Notes: generated from the sequence alone by a model not told the origin. A stretch of DNA of 64,000 bases from Anticarsia gemmatalis (GCF_050436995.1 NC_134767.1:7130001-7194000), one strand, 5' to 3'. Shown: positions 34,603-46,556, counted from the stretch's first letter. Made by a program: numbers and translations.

Positions 34603-37600
34603 TTAAACATATTTACCATGTCCAGGTATTTTTATGTTCATAGACTCGAATGCTGTCATATTTCTTATGTACACTCCAGTGAACACATTCTGAAAATAAT
34701 ATGATATTTTATTAAACAAATAGACTACCCTTGTGGCGCAGTCGGTAGTGTATTCGACTACTGATCATGAGGGTTCGTTTCCCGATTTTTCTGTCAAGAA
34801 GTTCTCAAATATTGTCGGGTCGGTCGAGTAAGGAAGCTGAGGTTGTACACTTTCGTGATTCGTAGAGAACGCGTGTACAATAATTTATCTAGATTACAAT
34901 AAAGAATTCTTAGTAACTTCAAGATAAAATATCTCTGTTAAACAGGCCACTGCAAGTTAAATAACCCAGCGGATTATTGATGATCAAAATTTCATATACT
35001 TCATACCTCCGCCAGCCGCAAATCTTGCATACAAGACTCTCTACTGAGTTATCGTACTATAATAATAGACTTACCAAAATAGTATAAGGATCTGTATTAT
35101 TAAGTCCGTAAATCTTTGGTGAGAAGTAGATATCTCTTTCAAATATGTCCAAGTTTACGTACGCGAACGAGAACGCAGGGTACGCGTTCCCTTTTAACGG
35201 TTGGTGGGGCTTTACGAATATTATCACGTCTCCGTCTGTCTGTAAAAAACGAAAATAAAGTACAAGCAAAATTCCTTGCATTTATTTCTTCTGACGCTGT
35301 GTCAAATTTCTGGCGAAGTTCTGATAGATTTTGTATTGATTTCGAATATACTTTTTCTTTTATGCATTCCCAGTAAAAAATATCTACTGGATTTAGATCG
35401 GGAGAACGAGGAGGCCATAAAATTGTACCACTGCGTCCGATCCATTTGCGAGGATACTCTTCGTTCAAATAAAAATAACATTTTTAATGGCAAGAAAAGT
35501 GGCAAGTATTATACCATTTTGAAATCTTGATTAAATGCGCCAACTTTTGAAATAACTTGCCAAGGGTAGTGTAGTACATTTTTTTTTCAGTATGAAGCGA
35601 CAAAGTTGACTAACGATATTTTTGAGAAAGATGACTCACTAAAACTTAACCTTTATTTATTAAATTAACAATGTTTTGTGCATTAATTTGTTATACGATT
35701 AATAGCATATTTAATTAAGATCACGAAATTCAAAAAAACACAGCGAAATTGTGACATTGGTGATCACAGGACTTGAAAATGCGACCAAGGGTGTGGAATT
35801 TCAACTTTTTTGAAAAGTGTCTATTATTGCTGAACTAAGTGATATGGAATTTTTTTTTTATTTTTCCTATAACCGGTATGACTTGGCCTTTCATCCTGTC
35901 TCGGATTATCGTTGAGTTTTGGGACACCCTGTATATGTATGAACTTGTAATAAAATCAATGAGTACACGGTTCATAAGGTTTGTTTCAGTGAGCTCGTGA
36001 GGTACCGAAATATCGAGCTTTTTTGTGTAGAGAAAAGATTTTATTACAAGTTCATACATACTATAATGCGCAAAGACTTTTTCTCCAACCTAATAGTAAG
36101 TGTCGTACTTTATTGAATTGAGTCACACAGTTCAACCAATTGCGCAAGAGTTAATAAAAAACAACACCTACCATATATGGTTTAGCCATAATCCCAAGTT
36201 TATCCTGGCCAATAGCCATAAGGTTTAAATTCAGTAACAATTTCCTTTCATACGGCGTTATCTTGTTCATATCACAGCTGAGCAGTAGCGGCGCTGACCA
36301 CATCGCGTAGACGGCTATGTGGACGCGGGTCTGACCGTTACTTAGTGCACCTGTACCGAATATTAACTGGAAATTGAGAAAAGAAAACAGTGATTATTTA
36401 AATCCATATATATAATTTTGTATTATCTGATAATACGGGAAAATGTATACCACATGTTTCAATAATAACCATTACATAAATAAATTTAGTTGTCATTAAT
36501 CGAACAATACAAGGTTTCCCTAAAAACATAAAACTCCCACCGCAACTTGAGGTCTCATTTCCTACTTTGTCACAATTTCTCTACCAATCCTAGTAATACT
36601 TCGATACTTTACTTACATAACTGGTCCAATACCAGGTCATTCACATGAAGTATTACATTTTTTTTACATCAAACTAGTGACTTCATCTATTCCTAGTATC
36701 ACCTCTCTTGCTCTCTCTCTGCCTCCCCTAGATTTCTTTCTCTCTCTGTCAATCACTGTGTCTCTCTACACTCGTACACACGTATACGTATACGTACACA
36801 TCTCACACTCACGTACTTTCAGTCATACTGAATTATCCTTCTCCCTTTATTATGCTACATATATGCCTGCCTTCAAATACACTATTTCTCACCATATCCG
36901 GGTCATTCCATCGCCCAGGTCCATGGTACGGCGCGATCTTTTCATAGTTCTCCACGTAGAAGTGTATGACGCCCATGATCGACGTCCACGACATCACCAC
37001 GTCGTGATAGTTGCGCCATAAGTTACAGTACTTCGCTACTTTTCCTACGTCTGGCTGAAACACAATAGTAAAAGTAGATTTAAACCACTGCTGTCCAATT
37101 CCATCCCATTTCAATCCCAAAGGATCCCCAAGAAGAGAGACACTTTCAAGTTTTAAAGCTATCATATTGAAAAATGCGTGCTGGAGATTTATAGGCTCGT
37201 AACTCGGTCATGCAGGTCCGATAGGCAGTCGCGTGTAAATAAATATTAATGGACAACTCACACACGGTCATTTGATTCAAAACTAAGCAGAGCTTGTACT
37301 ATGGTAACCAAATAACTGTAACATACTTAAATACTTCTAAATATATACTTAGGTATATAGATAAATTGACAACTAGGCTCAACACAAATACTCGTGCTCA
37401 TCACCACTGCGCAGAAGTGCAGTTAATATACTATACTGGTATTAGGCTTTATCCGGCGATACTGGAAGCCAACTCCAACATACTTGGAAGAAAGGCAAGG
37501 TATGGAACACGGATATATCAGTTGGATAAATTAAATAAGAACATATTGAATCTCTTACCTCGTTATCGTGAACGAACTTTATGTAGTACGGCCAACTGCA

Positions 37601-40215
37601 TGAGTACACTATGGGTCGTCCTGTCTCGTTCAAAGACTTGCCCAATGATATGTAGGCTGAAAACAAATTGGAAAGATGATTGAATCATTTTTAGGAGTAC
37701 TCAGGATTCGCTTCAATTATTTAGGTAAGTGGCACCATATATTTCTTTTAAAGATAATTCCCGCTCTAAGAATTGCTCTTGTTTCCCGAGTCTTTTGCAA
37801 ACAAACAAACACCTGACTTGTCCCGGAATCCCACTAAATATATATTATATTGAGCGTGGGAATCGATCCTGTGACCTTCTAGCGTAACGTCGTGACGCAA
37901 GTTATAACCACTGTTCCACTGAGGCGGTCTGAATTGATGCCCATATGGAACTGAATAATATTAAATTTAACAACTTAAAGTGTACTTACTTTGTGATTTA
38001 TTAAAGTCAGTCACCATTAAATGTCAGTGTACTGAGAATCAGTGCTATTCTCGTAAAATTAGTGCAGCTAACATCTTTAAACTTACCAGTCTTAAGATAG
38101 TTTTCTGTCACAAAACATCCATCCACCTTCAGATAGTCAATATCCCATTCTGCAAACGTCTTGGCATCAACTTCAAAGTATCCTTTAGAGCCGGGGAACT
38201 TCATGCAAGTGATCGATGCTATGTTGGTGTACATACCGAACTTGAGACCTCGGGCATGTATCTGAAATGTTAAGGAATTTCGTTTTGATTATTAAATCAG
38301 TTTAGTTGAATCAATAATGAACATGAATATAATATCCAGCTATTTTTTGTTTTAGGTTTAACTGTTAACTGTTGAATACCTATAAATAAATACATGTATC
38401 ATTAGACAAATAATATATAGGAATATATTTCTAAATACATACTAATATAGATAAATTAACAACCAAGTTCAAAACAGATACTCATATTACTAATGCTCAT
38501 CACACAAATGTTTTTTTTACTCTGTCTTTTTCTTTTGTCTCTGTTTCTGGGAATACCCACAACTTTGGCTGTTACTTTTGGTGAAGAAACTACATATTAT
38601 GGTGAAGAAACTATAAGAATACTATATGACTATAATAGTAAGGTGCAAAATCAATAACTCAAGTTTCATAGTAAATCAGTTTTCTAGTTGCAAGTTAGCA
38701 CATAATTAAGACCATTTATGAACTAATAAAAGTTTTAATTACTACATTAACAAGTCAAGAATACATTAAACAGGTGAAACAAAACAAAACAAAATTGATA
38801 CAGACTGAACCAACAAGATATTAACATAAGATAATTATTATTTTTACTATTATTTGCTAAGTGAATGTACATGAGTTGAGCCAAAAATAACATGTTTTCT
38901 TAAGATTCCAGGTCTTGATTTATTTGTTCATTTATCACATGATTTTGAGACTCTAATGTGAATATATTTCTAGTAATAATACAATACAGCTATCCGGTTT
39001 GAGAGCTAAAGAGGTATATTGCTCTAGTCCCTAAAGAACTTGAACATGGATGAAAAACTGAGATTTTTAAACTTAACATAAAACATTTGAATGGTCCGAT
39101 CCAAATCGGATCAGAAAACCTATAGAAATTATAATTTAAAATCTCTATGGTCCCTAAAGCTTTTACAGTTTACTTACGATATAATATTAGTCATTAATTA
39201 TGCAATGATTGGTTTCTTCCCATCTGCCACCCCTGAGCTTGCTTACTATTGACCACAGGGGTGGTAAACGCTATCAGTGACAACCACCACCCGGTGGCAA
39301 GCTCACGGGTGGCAGATAGGAATAAACCCAATGAACCAGTTATGTCATACTAACATATTCAGCGAGAAACTTCATTCCTCTAGGAAACCTTTTTTTATCT
39401 GGTATTAGCTGTCCTCGCTTGCTTCTGTGTCTCTCAGCCCAGCAGTCATCAATAATTATGTACTCAAACCCAGCCTCTTGATAGCCTTGCTCATAGAAGG
39501 TGTCTGCTACTGACATTATTAGTTTCTCACTGAAAAAATAAATAGTGAGTATCAGCCTATGTTTTGAGATTGATCTATTGAGATTGGCTCAGGATCAGTA
39601 AATAGCAACTTAAGTAAGTCTTGAAAAAATTTTTCATTATAATAGTCTTGTCGGAGGAGCCACAGCCAAAGTAACAGTGTATATTAACAAAACATAGTTA
39701 ATCCATCAGATTAGTAATGTTTTTAACAAATAAGACTTCTTCTTCTCACTACTATTTGAAAGAATTAGATAATAGTTGTTAAAGAATGGTCACTATTTTC
39801 TTTCAGTGTTAAGAAAGATAACATTACTGACACCGGTAAATGAAAAAGGAAATTATATTGAAGATATTTTCTCTCAAAGAACACAACTATTATCTTTTTC
39901 ATTGCAGCATATCTTCGTTCAGAATAAGAGTCAAATAAAAAGCTTTAACGTAAAGAATGTATTATTAAAAATATTTTTCACAAGAAGCGTGGCACGATCA
40001 TTTTCATTTCTTCGAGAAAATTGTGAGGAAATTAAAAGGAATGCTTACTTCAGGCATTTGTCGTTGCCTTTTTCACATTCAACGCCGCACATGTAGTAGC
40101 CCCATGACATCCATCCCATGGGAGGCGTACGAGCTAAGCCATTCTCCAGAACATCCACTTGGTCCAATATAAATGTGAAAAACAATAGAGAAAACACAAT
40201 ACGAATACCGAACAT
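34603..40215 (-). CDS. Glycoside hydrolase family 27: lysosomal alpha-galactosidase / alpha-N-acetylgalactosaminidase
   Basis: Eight minus-strand exons join in frame: 40215-40049, 39529-39355, 38261-38087, 37656-37559, 37054-36893, 36366-36172, 35239-35075, and 34689 to a stop at 34603 (or a donor at 34617). All introns are GT-AG. About 407 residues. The enzyme removes terminal alpha-galactosyl residues in lysosomes. After the signal peptide (MFGIRIVFSLLFFTFILD) come LARTPPMGWMSWGYYMC, IDDCW, the nucleophile in YLKVDGC and the acid/base in RWNDPDM. The cysteine set matches human alpha-galactosidase (MCGVEC, KCL, DDCW, SITC, DGC, SCSW, KYC). CSWPYY has Ser where alpha-galactosidase A has Glu, as in N-acetylgalactosaminidases. 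Sequons include LNET, NNT and NMT. The start is the first ATG; a TTG seven codons upstream is not credible. The C-terminus is uncertain. Confidence 0.93.
34723..34800 (+). mobile_element. tRNA-derived SINE fragment near GH27 exon 8
   Basis: It has an A-box-like 'tggcgcagtcggtag' and a B-box-like 'gggttcgtttcccga' at tRNA spacing. It lies in the intron between GH27 exons 7 and 8, in the opposite direction to the gene. It is a degenerate SINE head and not a tRNA gene. Confidence 0.55.
35270..35935 (-). pseudogene. Tc1/mariner-like transposase remnant inside a GH27 intron
   Basis: On the minus strand, 35468 down to 35275 encodes KWIGRSGTILWPPRSPDLNP and the continuation VDIFYWECIKEKVY. This is the third catalytic block of the DDE/D transposase type, with the usual 'WPPRSPDLNP.D.F.W..-K..VY' signature. 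It opens about 30 bases upstream of GH27 exon 7, and its frame dies soon after. The left boundary on the minus strand appears to be the end-like sequence 'tacagggtgtcccaaaact' at 35935-35917. The first two catalytic blocks are missing, so the copy is internally deleted and inactive. Confidence 0.7.
35935..36059. repeat. Perfect 23-bp inverted repeat flanking a 79-bp spacer
   Basis: 35935-35957 (atgtatgaacttgtaataaa plus atc) is the exact inverse complement of 36037-36059. It abuts the transposon-like end at 35935 and lies in the intron between GH27 exons 6 and 7. Confidence 0.75.
37860..37935 (-). mobile_element. tRNA-derived SINE fragment (minus strand)
   Basis: Read on the minus strand it gives 'gaccgcctcagtggaacag' with an A-box-like stretch, then 'ggatcgattcccac', a good match to the tRNA B box. 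It lies in a GH27 intron, in gene orientation. Confidence 0.6.
39208..39331. mobile_element. Inverted-repeat (MITE-like) element in a GH27 intron
   Basis: The left arm carries 'cccatctgccacccctgagc' and the right arm the inverse ('gctcacgggtggcagatagg'). The arms are about 34 bp with a few mismatches, and the outer tips read ttggttt and aaaccca. A possible ATGA duplication flanks it. It ends only 24 bases from the donor of exon 2. Confidence 0.6.
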
Positions 40216-40870
40216 TTTAACAAGAATTTTCTTCAAATCGTATCGTACGCGACTTAATGCAAAATAGAAGTGAATGTTGTACGTTCATAATAATTAGTAA
40301 AATAATGACGTTTTCTTGCCACACACTACAATCCGCGCCGGTTCGCATAAAATGTCAGTTTTTATTTGTTTATTTTAATGTTTGTTTACAAGCGAAATAC
40401 GGCATGTCAAAATATAATACGACTAACTTGCAATGGTCAGTGATACTGTTAGAAATATACTGCAGGAATTGAAGTTTCATTTAACTGGACTATACTTGTA
40501 GACATTTTGTACTTTGTTGTGTGAGCGAAATAGACATACCTTAAAGTAGTAAGTTAAAAAGAGATAGCATAATTTTATTGCAACGTGACTGTCACAGACA
40601 TTTCGACGTGCGGGAAACGCTTCTTTTCCAAAACAAAATACCTACCTTACTGTCAAACTTTAAAAACATTGAATAGTAAAATGTAAATATTTTGTTAGGA
40701 AACGTAAAGTCGTTTAAAAACGCTCTAACTATAGGTGTTTCTAATAACGACTGTTGAAGTTAACAGCAAAGTTACCAACATTGTTCAGCTTAATTGCCTT
40801 CTGAAATGAGCATAACGCTGGCACGTAAATATTAAGATCTTGTTGCAATACTTTTCGTGTTTATATGCAA

Positions 40871-41112
40871 CTAGCTGACCCGCGCAGCTTCGCTTGCTGG
40901 ACGCAAGCGAAGTTGCGCGATAAGAGAGAATGGGTGAAATTTTTCCCCGTTTTTGTAATGTAATTACTGGTACTCCGCTCCTTTCGGTCGTAGCGTGATG
41001 ATATATAGCCTATGTCCTTTCTCGGGTATCAAAGTATAGTAGTTTAGGCGTGATTGAGTAGCAGGCAGACAGACAGACAGAGTTACTGTCGCATTTATAA
41101 TATTAGTATGGA
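40871..41112 (-). mobile_element. Short non-autonomous Helitron, diverged copy
   Basis: The minus-strand 3' end reads GGGTCAGCTAG and the 5' end is near 41112 ('ccatactaatattataa'). The middle is more diverged than in the other copies. It lies upstream of the GH27 gene. Confidence 0.65.
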
Positions 41113-41489
41113 TATTATGGATCTTACACGTATCACATAGATGGTAATAAGGTACAGTGGTTTTTATCTTAGAAGGCTTAGTGTTCATTGGCGACATGGT
41201 GAGACAAGGGATTTTTAGGTGACGTTTATTTAAAACTTAGAACCTTAGGTAACCTAGGTAGTTAATAATATACCTATGTAGGTTGCAAAAAATCTAATCG
41301 ACGTAACCAAACAGTACCGGCAGAAAACCAGATTTTTATCCCAATAATAAAACCAAGCGTGTCCAATGGAGAATGTTACCTAATTTTGATTTTTAGCACT
41401 CCATATTCACGTTTAAAAATAAAAAATACTGGTGAAAGAATCACTTCGATACGTCAATTAGTTTTCGATTTATAAGTAAAACAAGTTGA

Positions 41490-41676
41490 AACCGCACGAC
41501 GCTAGCTCTCGGTGACGGTGTGACGTCACTCTACACTTGCTCAGTGTGGCTCACACAGTCCGCTTGCGGTCGCGCGCTCAATGCGTTGAAATTATTCCTA
41601 AATACTTTTAAAAATGTCCAATTCAAATACTAGGAAATCATATGTTGTTCCTAAATATAATTAAATTTTATGTAGG
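41490..41676 (+). promoter_or_regulatory. Candidate GC-rich promoter with CRE-like site and splice donor
   Basis: In an AT-rich background, 41490-41585 is rich in CpG and contains TGACGTCA (41521-41528) followed by an arthropod-type initiator TCAGTGTG (A at 41543). A consensus donor TGTAG|GTAAGT lies at 41675/41676. This could be an untranslated first exon spliced to the acceptor at 46390. That link is inference from position and signals only; no transcript is available. A second CpG-rich patch with TGACGTCAC lies at 42500-42575. Confidence 0.3.
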
Positions 41677-41883
41677 TAAGTATATAAGTAATAGTAATTA
41701 ACTTTATCTTATAATGAAACAATTTCTAACCGGATTGATCGCGAGTTTATTGATTTTACTGTGGTAGGAAAAATGTAAAATCAATAAGTAAGAATGCGAT
41801 TATTTCGGTTAAAAATTGTTTCATTATAATACGCAGTGATCGTAAATATCTAACATTATTACTTATTATACCTATGTAATATA

Positions 41884-42055
41884 CTAGAAGCCGCCCGCGA
41901 CTTTGTCCGCATGGAAACCCGTCCCGCGTAAATCCCGATCCTTCGGGAACTCCGGAATAAAAAGTAGTCTACGTGTTATTCTGGGTCTTCAGCTATATAT
42001 CAAATTTCATCGTAATCGGTTCAGTCAAATTTGCGTGAAAAAGTAACAAACACCC
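41884..42055 (-). mobile_element. Helitron-type repeat (second family), truncated at the 5' end
   Basis: On the minus strand it ends 'gcgggcggct' then tCTAG. It contains the common lepidopteran segments 'cgcccgcgactttgtccgca' and 'tcaaatttcatcgtaatcgg' (plus-strand reading). It runs into the ACAT microsatellite instead of a clear 5' terminus. Confidence 0.55.
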
Positions 42056-42236
42056 ATACATACTTATATACGTATGTACATACTTACATACATACATACG
42101 TAGATACATACATACATATACAAACATGCATACATACGTACGAACGTACACACATACGTACATACCTACATACCTACAATGACATATGTATGTCATTGTA
42201 TGTATTACTTATGTACTTATGTATGTACATTTGTAC
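42053..42236. repeat. Imperfect ACAT/ATGT microsatellite with a strand switch
   Basis: The tract is CATA-type repeats interrupted by CATACGTA variants. It switches at about 42180 from mostly ACAT to mostly ATGT around the near-palindrome caatgacatatgtatgtcat. The open frames reading out threonine-histidine-isoleucine or valine-tyrosine repeats here are not genes. Confidence 0.85.
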
Positions 42237-44027
42237 ATTCTCACAAACTTCCACATTTATAACATTAAGTAGGATTTCGGAGGCAACAAAACCTCTATTT
42301 GTTTCACAAATAATTCGCAACCATTATTCCATTTATTTTAGGTAGATTATCCGATTGCCCTTTTTCAAATCTTTTATCCATTTTATTAATCGAATAGTAT
42401 TTACTATTATTATAAGTTATTTTATACATAAGCGGACGAAAAAACAATAAAATACTACGCAAGCTATTACACCTACAACAGCGATTGGCGACTTAATACT
42501 AAGCGGGACGCGGCCCGCGCGGCGCGGTAAAGTAGTATGACGTCACAGCCGCTCACGCGGCTGTTAGCGGGACTCGATATTTTTCGAAACTTTGAATGCT
42601 TATAAAATCAAAACTATTTGGTATTTTTGACTAAAACAAAAACTAGTTTATATGTATACATACAGGCTATACTGTGTCAAAATTTAAAGCGATTTGGCAT
42701 AGGTACCTAGTAACATTCTCCATTAGAAAAAAGTTGCGTATCCAAAATTTCAGAACGGCAAACAAAGCGGCCGGTCTAGGGGTCAACATGAAACGCGGGA
42801 TATCACGTAGCCTCCGATCGAACGAAATAAAACGTAAACTGTAGTCAATCGACACGATTTAAGTAAAGTAGTAAGTTTAGTAAAAGTAAATTTTAGTAAG
42901 TTAAGTTTATTTACTGAAGGGAGAAGGCCCGCGTGTTATTGTCGTTGCCATGGTTACTATAGGACTCGGCTAACAAAAGTTAAACAAATAAATCGGCAAA
43001 ACAAATGTTTTGTTAACACAATTTCAGGCTTTCGTTAATTTAGTACCTACCCACTAATCTGTTGGTTTCGTGGCCAGTGCTTGCTTTTGACATTATTTTG
43101 GTGTCAGGAAAAAATATATTCTATCTTTGGCACACATGATAAAGGTAGGTAGGTACTAAATACCTATTAAGATTTACTTACTTATCTTTTATAAGCGGCG
43201 TGTCTTTAAATACGACAGTAGGCACCTAATAGGTTTATTCAGAGAATCTATCTATAAGTATATGATATAAATAAAGGTAATTCTATTGTTTCATTGGTAT
43301 TGGTTTAATTGTCATAATTTTCGAAGCGAGGCAGTAAAACAAAAGAAACTTCTTTTGTTTACGCGCAGTAGGTACCTACGTTAATTAAAAAAGCTTTTGA
43401 GTCAGACACAAGCATCGACTGGTTCAGCCTTGTATTGCCATTGTAGATTTATAAAGTTTCAGTATCCGTATCTACTTAGGTACTTATCAGTTTAATGTTC
43501 ATATTTTCTTAATACTCTTTCTGTTTTATGACAAAATATTGTCATGTTCATAAATAAGGGTGAAGACACTGGCATCTGTAACACAGCTTAGGCTAGCATA
43601 GATGTGAGGACAATGTGTGGATATTGTAACAGATTTTATGTCAATAAAATATTTTTGATTTGATTTGATTTTGATATCCGACTATAATGGCAGACAGTGC
43701 TTTTTTGTTTCTTCCTAAAATTTTCCTTTTTCTGTATCTAGTTTATATCACCTAAAACTATCCGGTTGTAGGTCTAAGTTTTAGTTTTATACCTAAATTT
43801 TACTATAGGGCAATCTGTTCCGTAGATATCTAGAACAGGTTTAGTATATCAAAAGCATTTCAACTGTAGTAAACTATATTGTTTAACATTTTACGAGTAG
43901 GCCTAGACCGACATAGTTTGGATTGTATTCCGATGATTTTACGAGGCTCTAAAACTATAATAGTAGCTAGTTGTAATTACAAGTTATTTCTCTATCGCTG
44001 CAATCATAAGATTAGGTAAAGGTCTTA
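42237..44027. other. Intergenic stretch with CpG-rich patch and LINE tail
   Basis: 42495-42575 is strikingly G+C-rich (ggcccgcgcggcgcgg) with TGACGTCAC, a possible alternative promoter. A LINE or SINE 3' tail with 'gtcaataaaatatttttgat' repeats ends at about 43670. No exon is supported. Confidence 0.4.
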
Positions 44028-44150
44028 TCCCCGGTTTCTGAGGTACATTTTTAACAGTAGTTTATCTTTTCAATAGCGTTTAAACTTATATGAAAAAAGA
44101 AATGCTATTAAATAGATAAACTACCGATAAATGTACTCGGACACCAGGCA
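44028..44150. mobile_element. Palindromic MITE with TTA target duplication (copy 3)
   Basis: Same family as 6834-6940. TTA at 44025-44027 and 44151-44153. The left tip is TCCCCGGTTTCTGAGG, while the right tip has decayed (acaccaggca), so this is one of the older copies. Confidence 0.75.
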
Positions 44151-44153
44151 TTA

Positions 44154-46389
44154 GTCTCACGACTGACGGATACGTGTCGAATAGCATAATTATTCGCCAG
44201 TATTGCCAGAAAATGTAATTGATAACTTCACCGAAACTTATTCAGATGTAGTAAATCCGATCATTAATAAAAAACACTCTTTATGTATTAAAGGACTGCT
44301 TTTTTCAGACACTAATGCCTGTTCACCGTTTGATACTATAGTATACTTAGTTGCTGCAAGCTGCATCAATGGCATCTGCTTGAAGTAACCTACTTACGTT
44401 CAAGAGCAACAATTCTCTAGAGCAATAAAACCAAAATACTTTATGTCCTCATCGTCACAAACAATACAAATCCATTCTATCGCCTCAATATTAGACGCGG
44501 CAGTATTCCCAGTGAATCATTGAGAGCCTCTCGTCTTATTTACGTTTATGTTGATAGAAATGTACGTTTAGCTGGAGATAAGTAATCCAATCGAAAACTT
44601 TAAATGGGAATCGCAAAATTCTCGAGCTCTGAAGTTGGGTGCGGGCTTATTGTGAGCGGGTGGGGTGAAACATAAACTAGTAATAAAAAGCAGTGAGCGT
44701 GTATAACCTTTGAATTAAACTAGCTGCGTTTAGACAATAATTCCTGACATAGCTGATTCAGTCACTTAGCGACTAGTATACCTACCCAGCACCGAAACGT
44801 CAGGCATTCTACGGTAAAAACTATGTTCTCGTTAATTCCCGTATTCTATCATTAACTTAATATTATCGTAAAAATATGCCCACGTAACTCAGCTCAAACA
44901 AACAGTTGTTCCTCATTCCACAGGGGTTTTATAAAACGCTTGCCTCTTAGTAGCCTTTGTATCGATGAGCATATAGTAAAGACTAATACAAAAACACTTT
45001 TATTACAGCTTAATGCAATCAAATCACATTTCAAAGAAAATAGCTAGCAATTCAAATAAATAAATTAAACCCATTAATGTCCCACTACTGGGCAAGGGTC
45101 TCCTCCCGTATTGAGAGAGGGGTTAGGCCTTGAGTCCACCACGCTAGCAATTCAACAATAACATAATTTCAAATCGCTACCGCTCTATCGCTCTCAGTAA
45201 TACATCAGGTTACGTAACGAACTCCAGACGGAATGTTTTCAGTCAACGCCGATGGCTAAAGTTGTGTGATTGATTAATGTTTGTACGGAAGTCTTACCTA
45301 CTCGTTTAATAACGAAGATCTGAGCCAGACCGATATCCCTCGTCTAAACTTTTATGTCTGGCCTTTAAGCTTTTAAATAATGTAGTTTGCTGACTGACTG
45401 ATCCGAGTTTTTTTCTCTATTAGCGGTAAAATAAATTTGCTCCCCGGGAAAGCGTTAACGGGATGTTTTAACTACAACGGCCGCTACAGACATGATATAT
45501 GTATTGACTTACGTAAATACATAAAGTCCCTCTTTTTACCATGAGGGTAAGAAAAGTCCAGCGAACCAATTGCTGGGATTCCTAGAAACTTCTTTTGCTT
45601 TGACAATTATTCATCTTGTCATACAGACTTATGACATCTCACCTCTATATGTTTGGATGTAAAATTTATCTACCAATGCGGCGATAGTACATAAACAAAT
45701 AATCATTAAATTTTAATTAGTCCATTAGCAGTACAAGATACAGAATTTTCCTATACATTTTTAAGGCATTCCTCAACAAGTACTAAAGCAATACTCAGAA
45801 ACCTGTACCCTGATCCCTGGAGAGCAGCAGCCAGTTTATTCCATTATCTGAGATGCCGATGACATGTTTGCGCCACGTCCCCTGCGATGCTCCGCACTGT
45901 TCAATGTGATCTCACTTATTGATTTTGTGTTTGTCCTCCATGGTACAGTGTCGAAGTGTTGATTTAAGGTCTCCTAGGTATAAGTGAAACGTTCGGGTAG
46001 TAAATGTATTAATATTGGATGAGCTAGAGACAATTGTTCGGTTTGAAATAGGGTATGTTGAAGCTATTGTGAGACCGTATTCATGACACATACAAAACTT
46101 CAGGATGCGAGCTTGTGATCTCAGATTTAATAAACTGTACACACACATGTACTTCTTTAAATTCTTTTTTTTTGTATAATTTGTGTACAGCTGAATTTTG
46201 AGGAATAACAAATATAAATAGATCCCTAAGGATTAGGAACGTCTGCAAATACGAAGATTGAAATTATAACCCCGTTTCCTATTGTTTACTTCTGACAACA
46301 GTTGCTCCGCTGTGGTATTATTTCATACCACAACATGCAGCTTTAAGGTTTAAGATGGGGTTCTAACAGTTTCTTTCTCTGTTGTGCAG
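44154..46389. other. Non-coding stretch before the signal-peptide exon
   Basis: It contains a partial inverted-repeat element end at 44795-44852 and an interspersed-repeat fragment at 45070-45130 ('cccactactgggcaagggtc'). No exon is supported; the open frames at 44203-44388 and 45912-46211 lack coding signs. Confidence 0.4.
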
Positions 46390-46556
46390 GTCAGTCGTGG
46401 CCCTTGTGTAGTGATGGGCTGCGATGGCATGGCGTAGTGGTGAGATGGCTGGTGCGCGGGTGGCGCCGCTCGCCGCGCTCCTCGCCGCGTTCGTCGTGTC
46501 GGCCACCTCGCGAGCGCCCACGCAGGACCCGGTGCTCTTTGAAGCGGCTTTTCAAG
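46390..46556 (+). CDS. First coding exon (signal peptide) of an unidentified gene, rest outside window
   Basis: A good acceptor (pyrimidine-rich, TTGTGCAG) ends at 46389 and a donor CAAG|GTAACA begins at 46557. The ATG at 46424 (or an in-frame ATG at 46445) opens MAGARVAPLAALLAAFVVSA followed by TSRAPTQDPVLFEAAFQ, a classic signal peptide and a short mature start, ending in phase 1. G+C is far above the surroundings, as expected for a conserved coding exon. A short upstream ATG at 46414 overlaps out of frame and ends after seven codons. The acceptor implies a 5' untranslated exon further upstream. I see no following exon up to 64000, so the next intron would exceed 17 kb, which is common in neural adhesion and receptor genes. 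The family is not recognised. Confidence 0.65.

Noticed and set aside
35116..35530. Several overlapping plus-strand frames near GH27 exon 7
   Set aside because: They are antisense shadows of exon 7 and of the minus-strand transposase remnant.
36677..37021. 114-codon plus-strand frame rich in Ser, Thr and His
   Set aside because: It is antisense to GH27 exon 5 and to a CT-rich intron stretch; the minus-strand exon explains the conservation.
42031..42345. Open frame encoding Thr-His-Ile-Tyr-rich protein
   Set aside because: It is a reading of the ACAT microsatellite; the opposite strand gives an equally repetitive frame.
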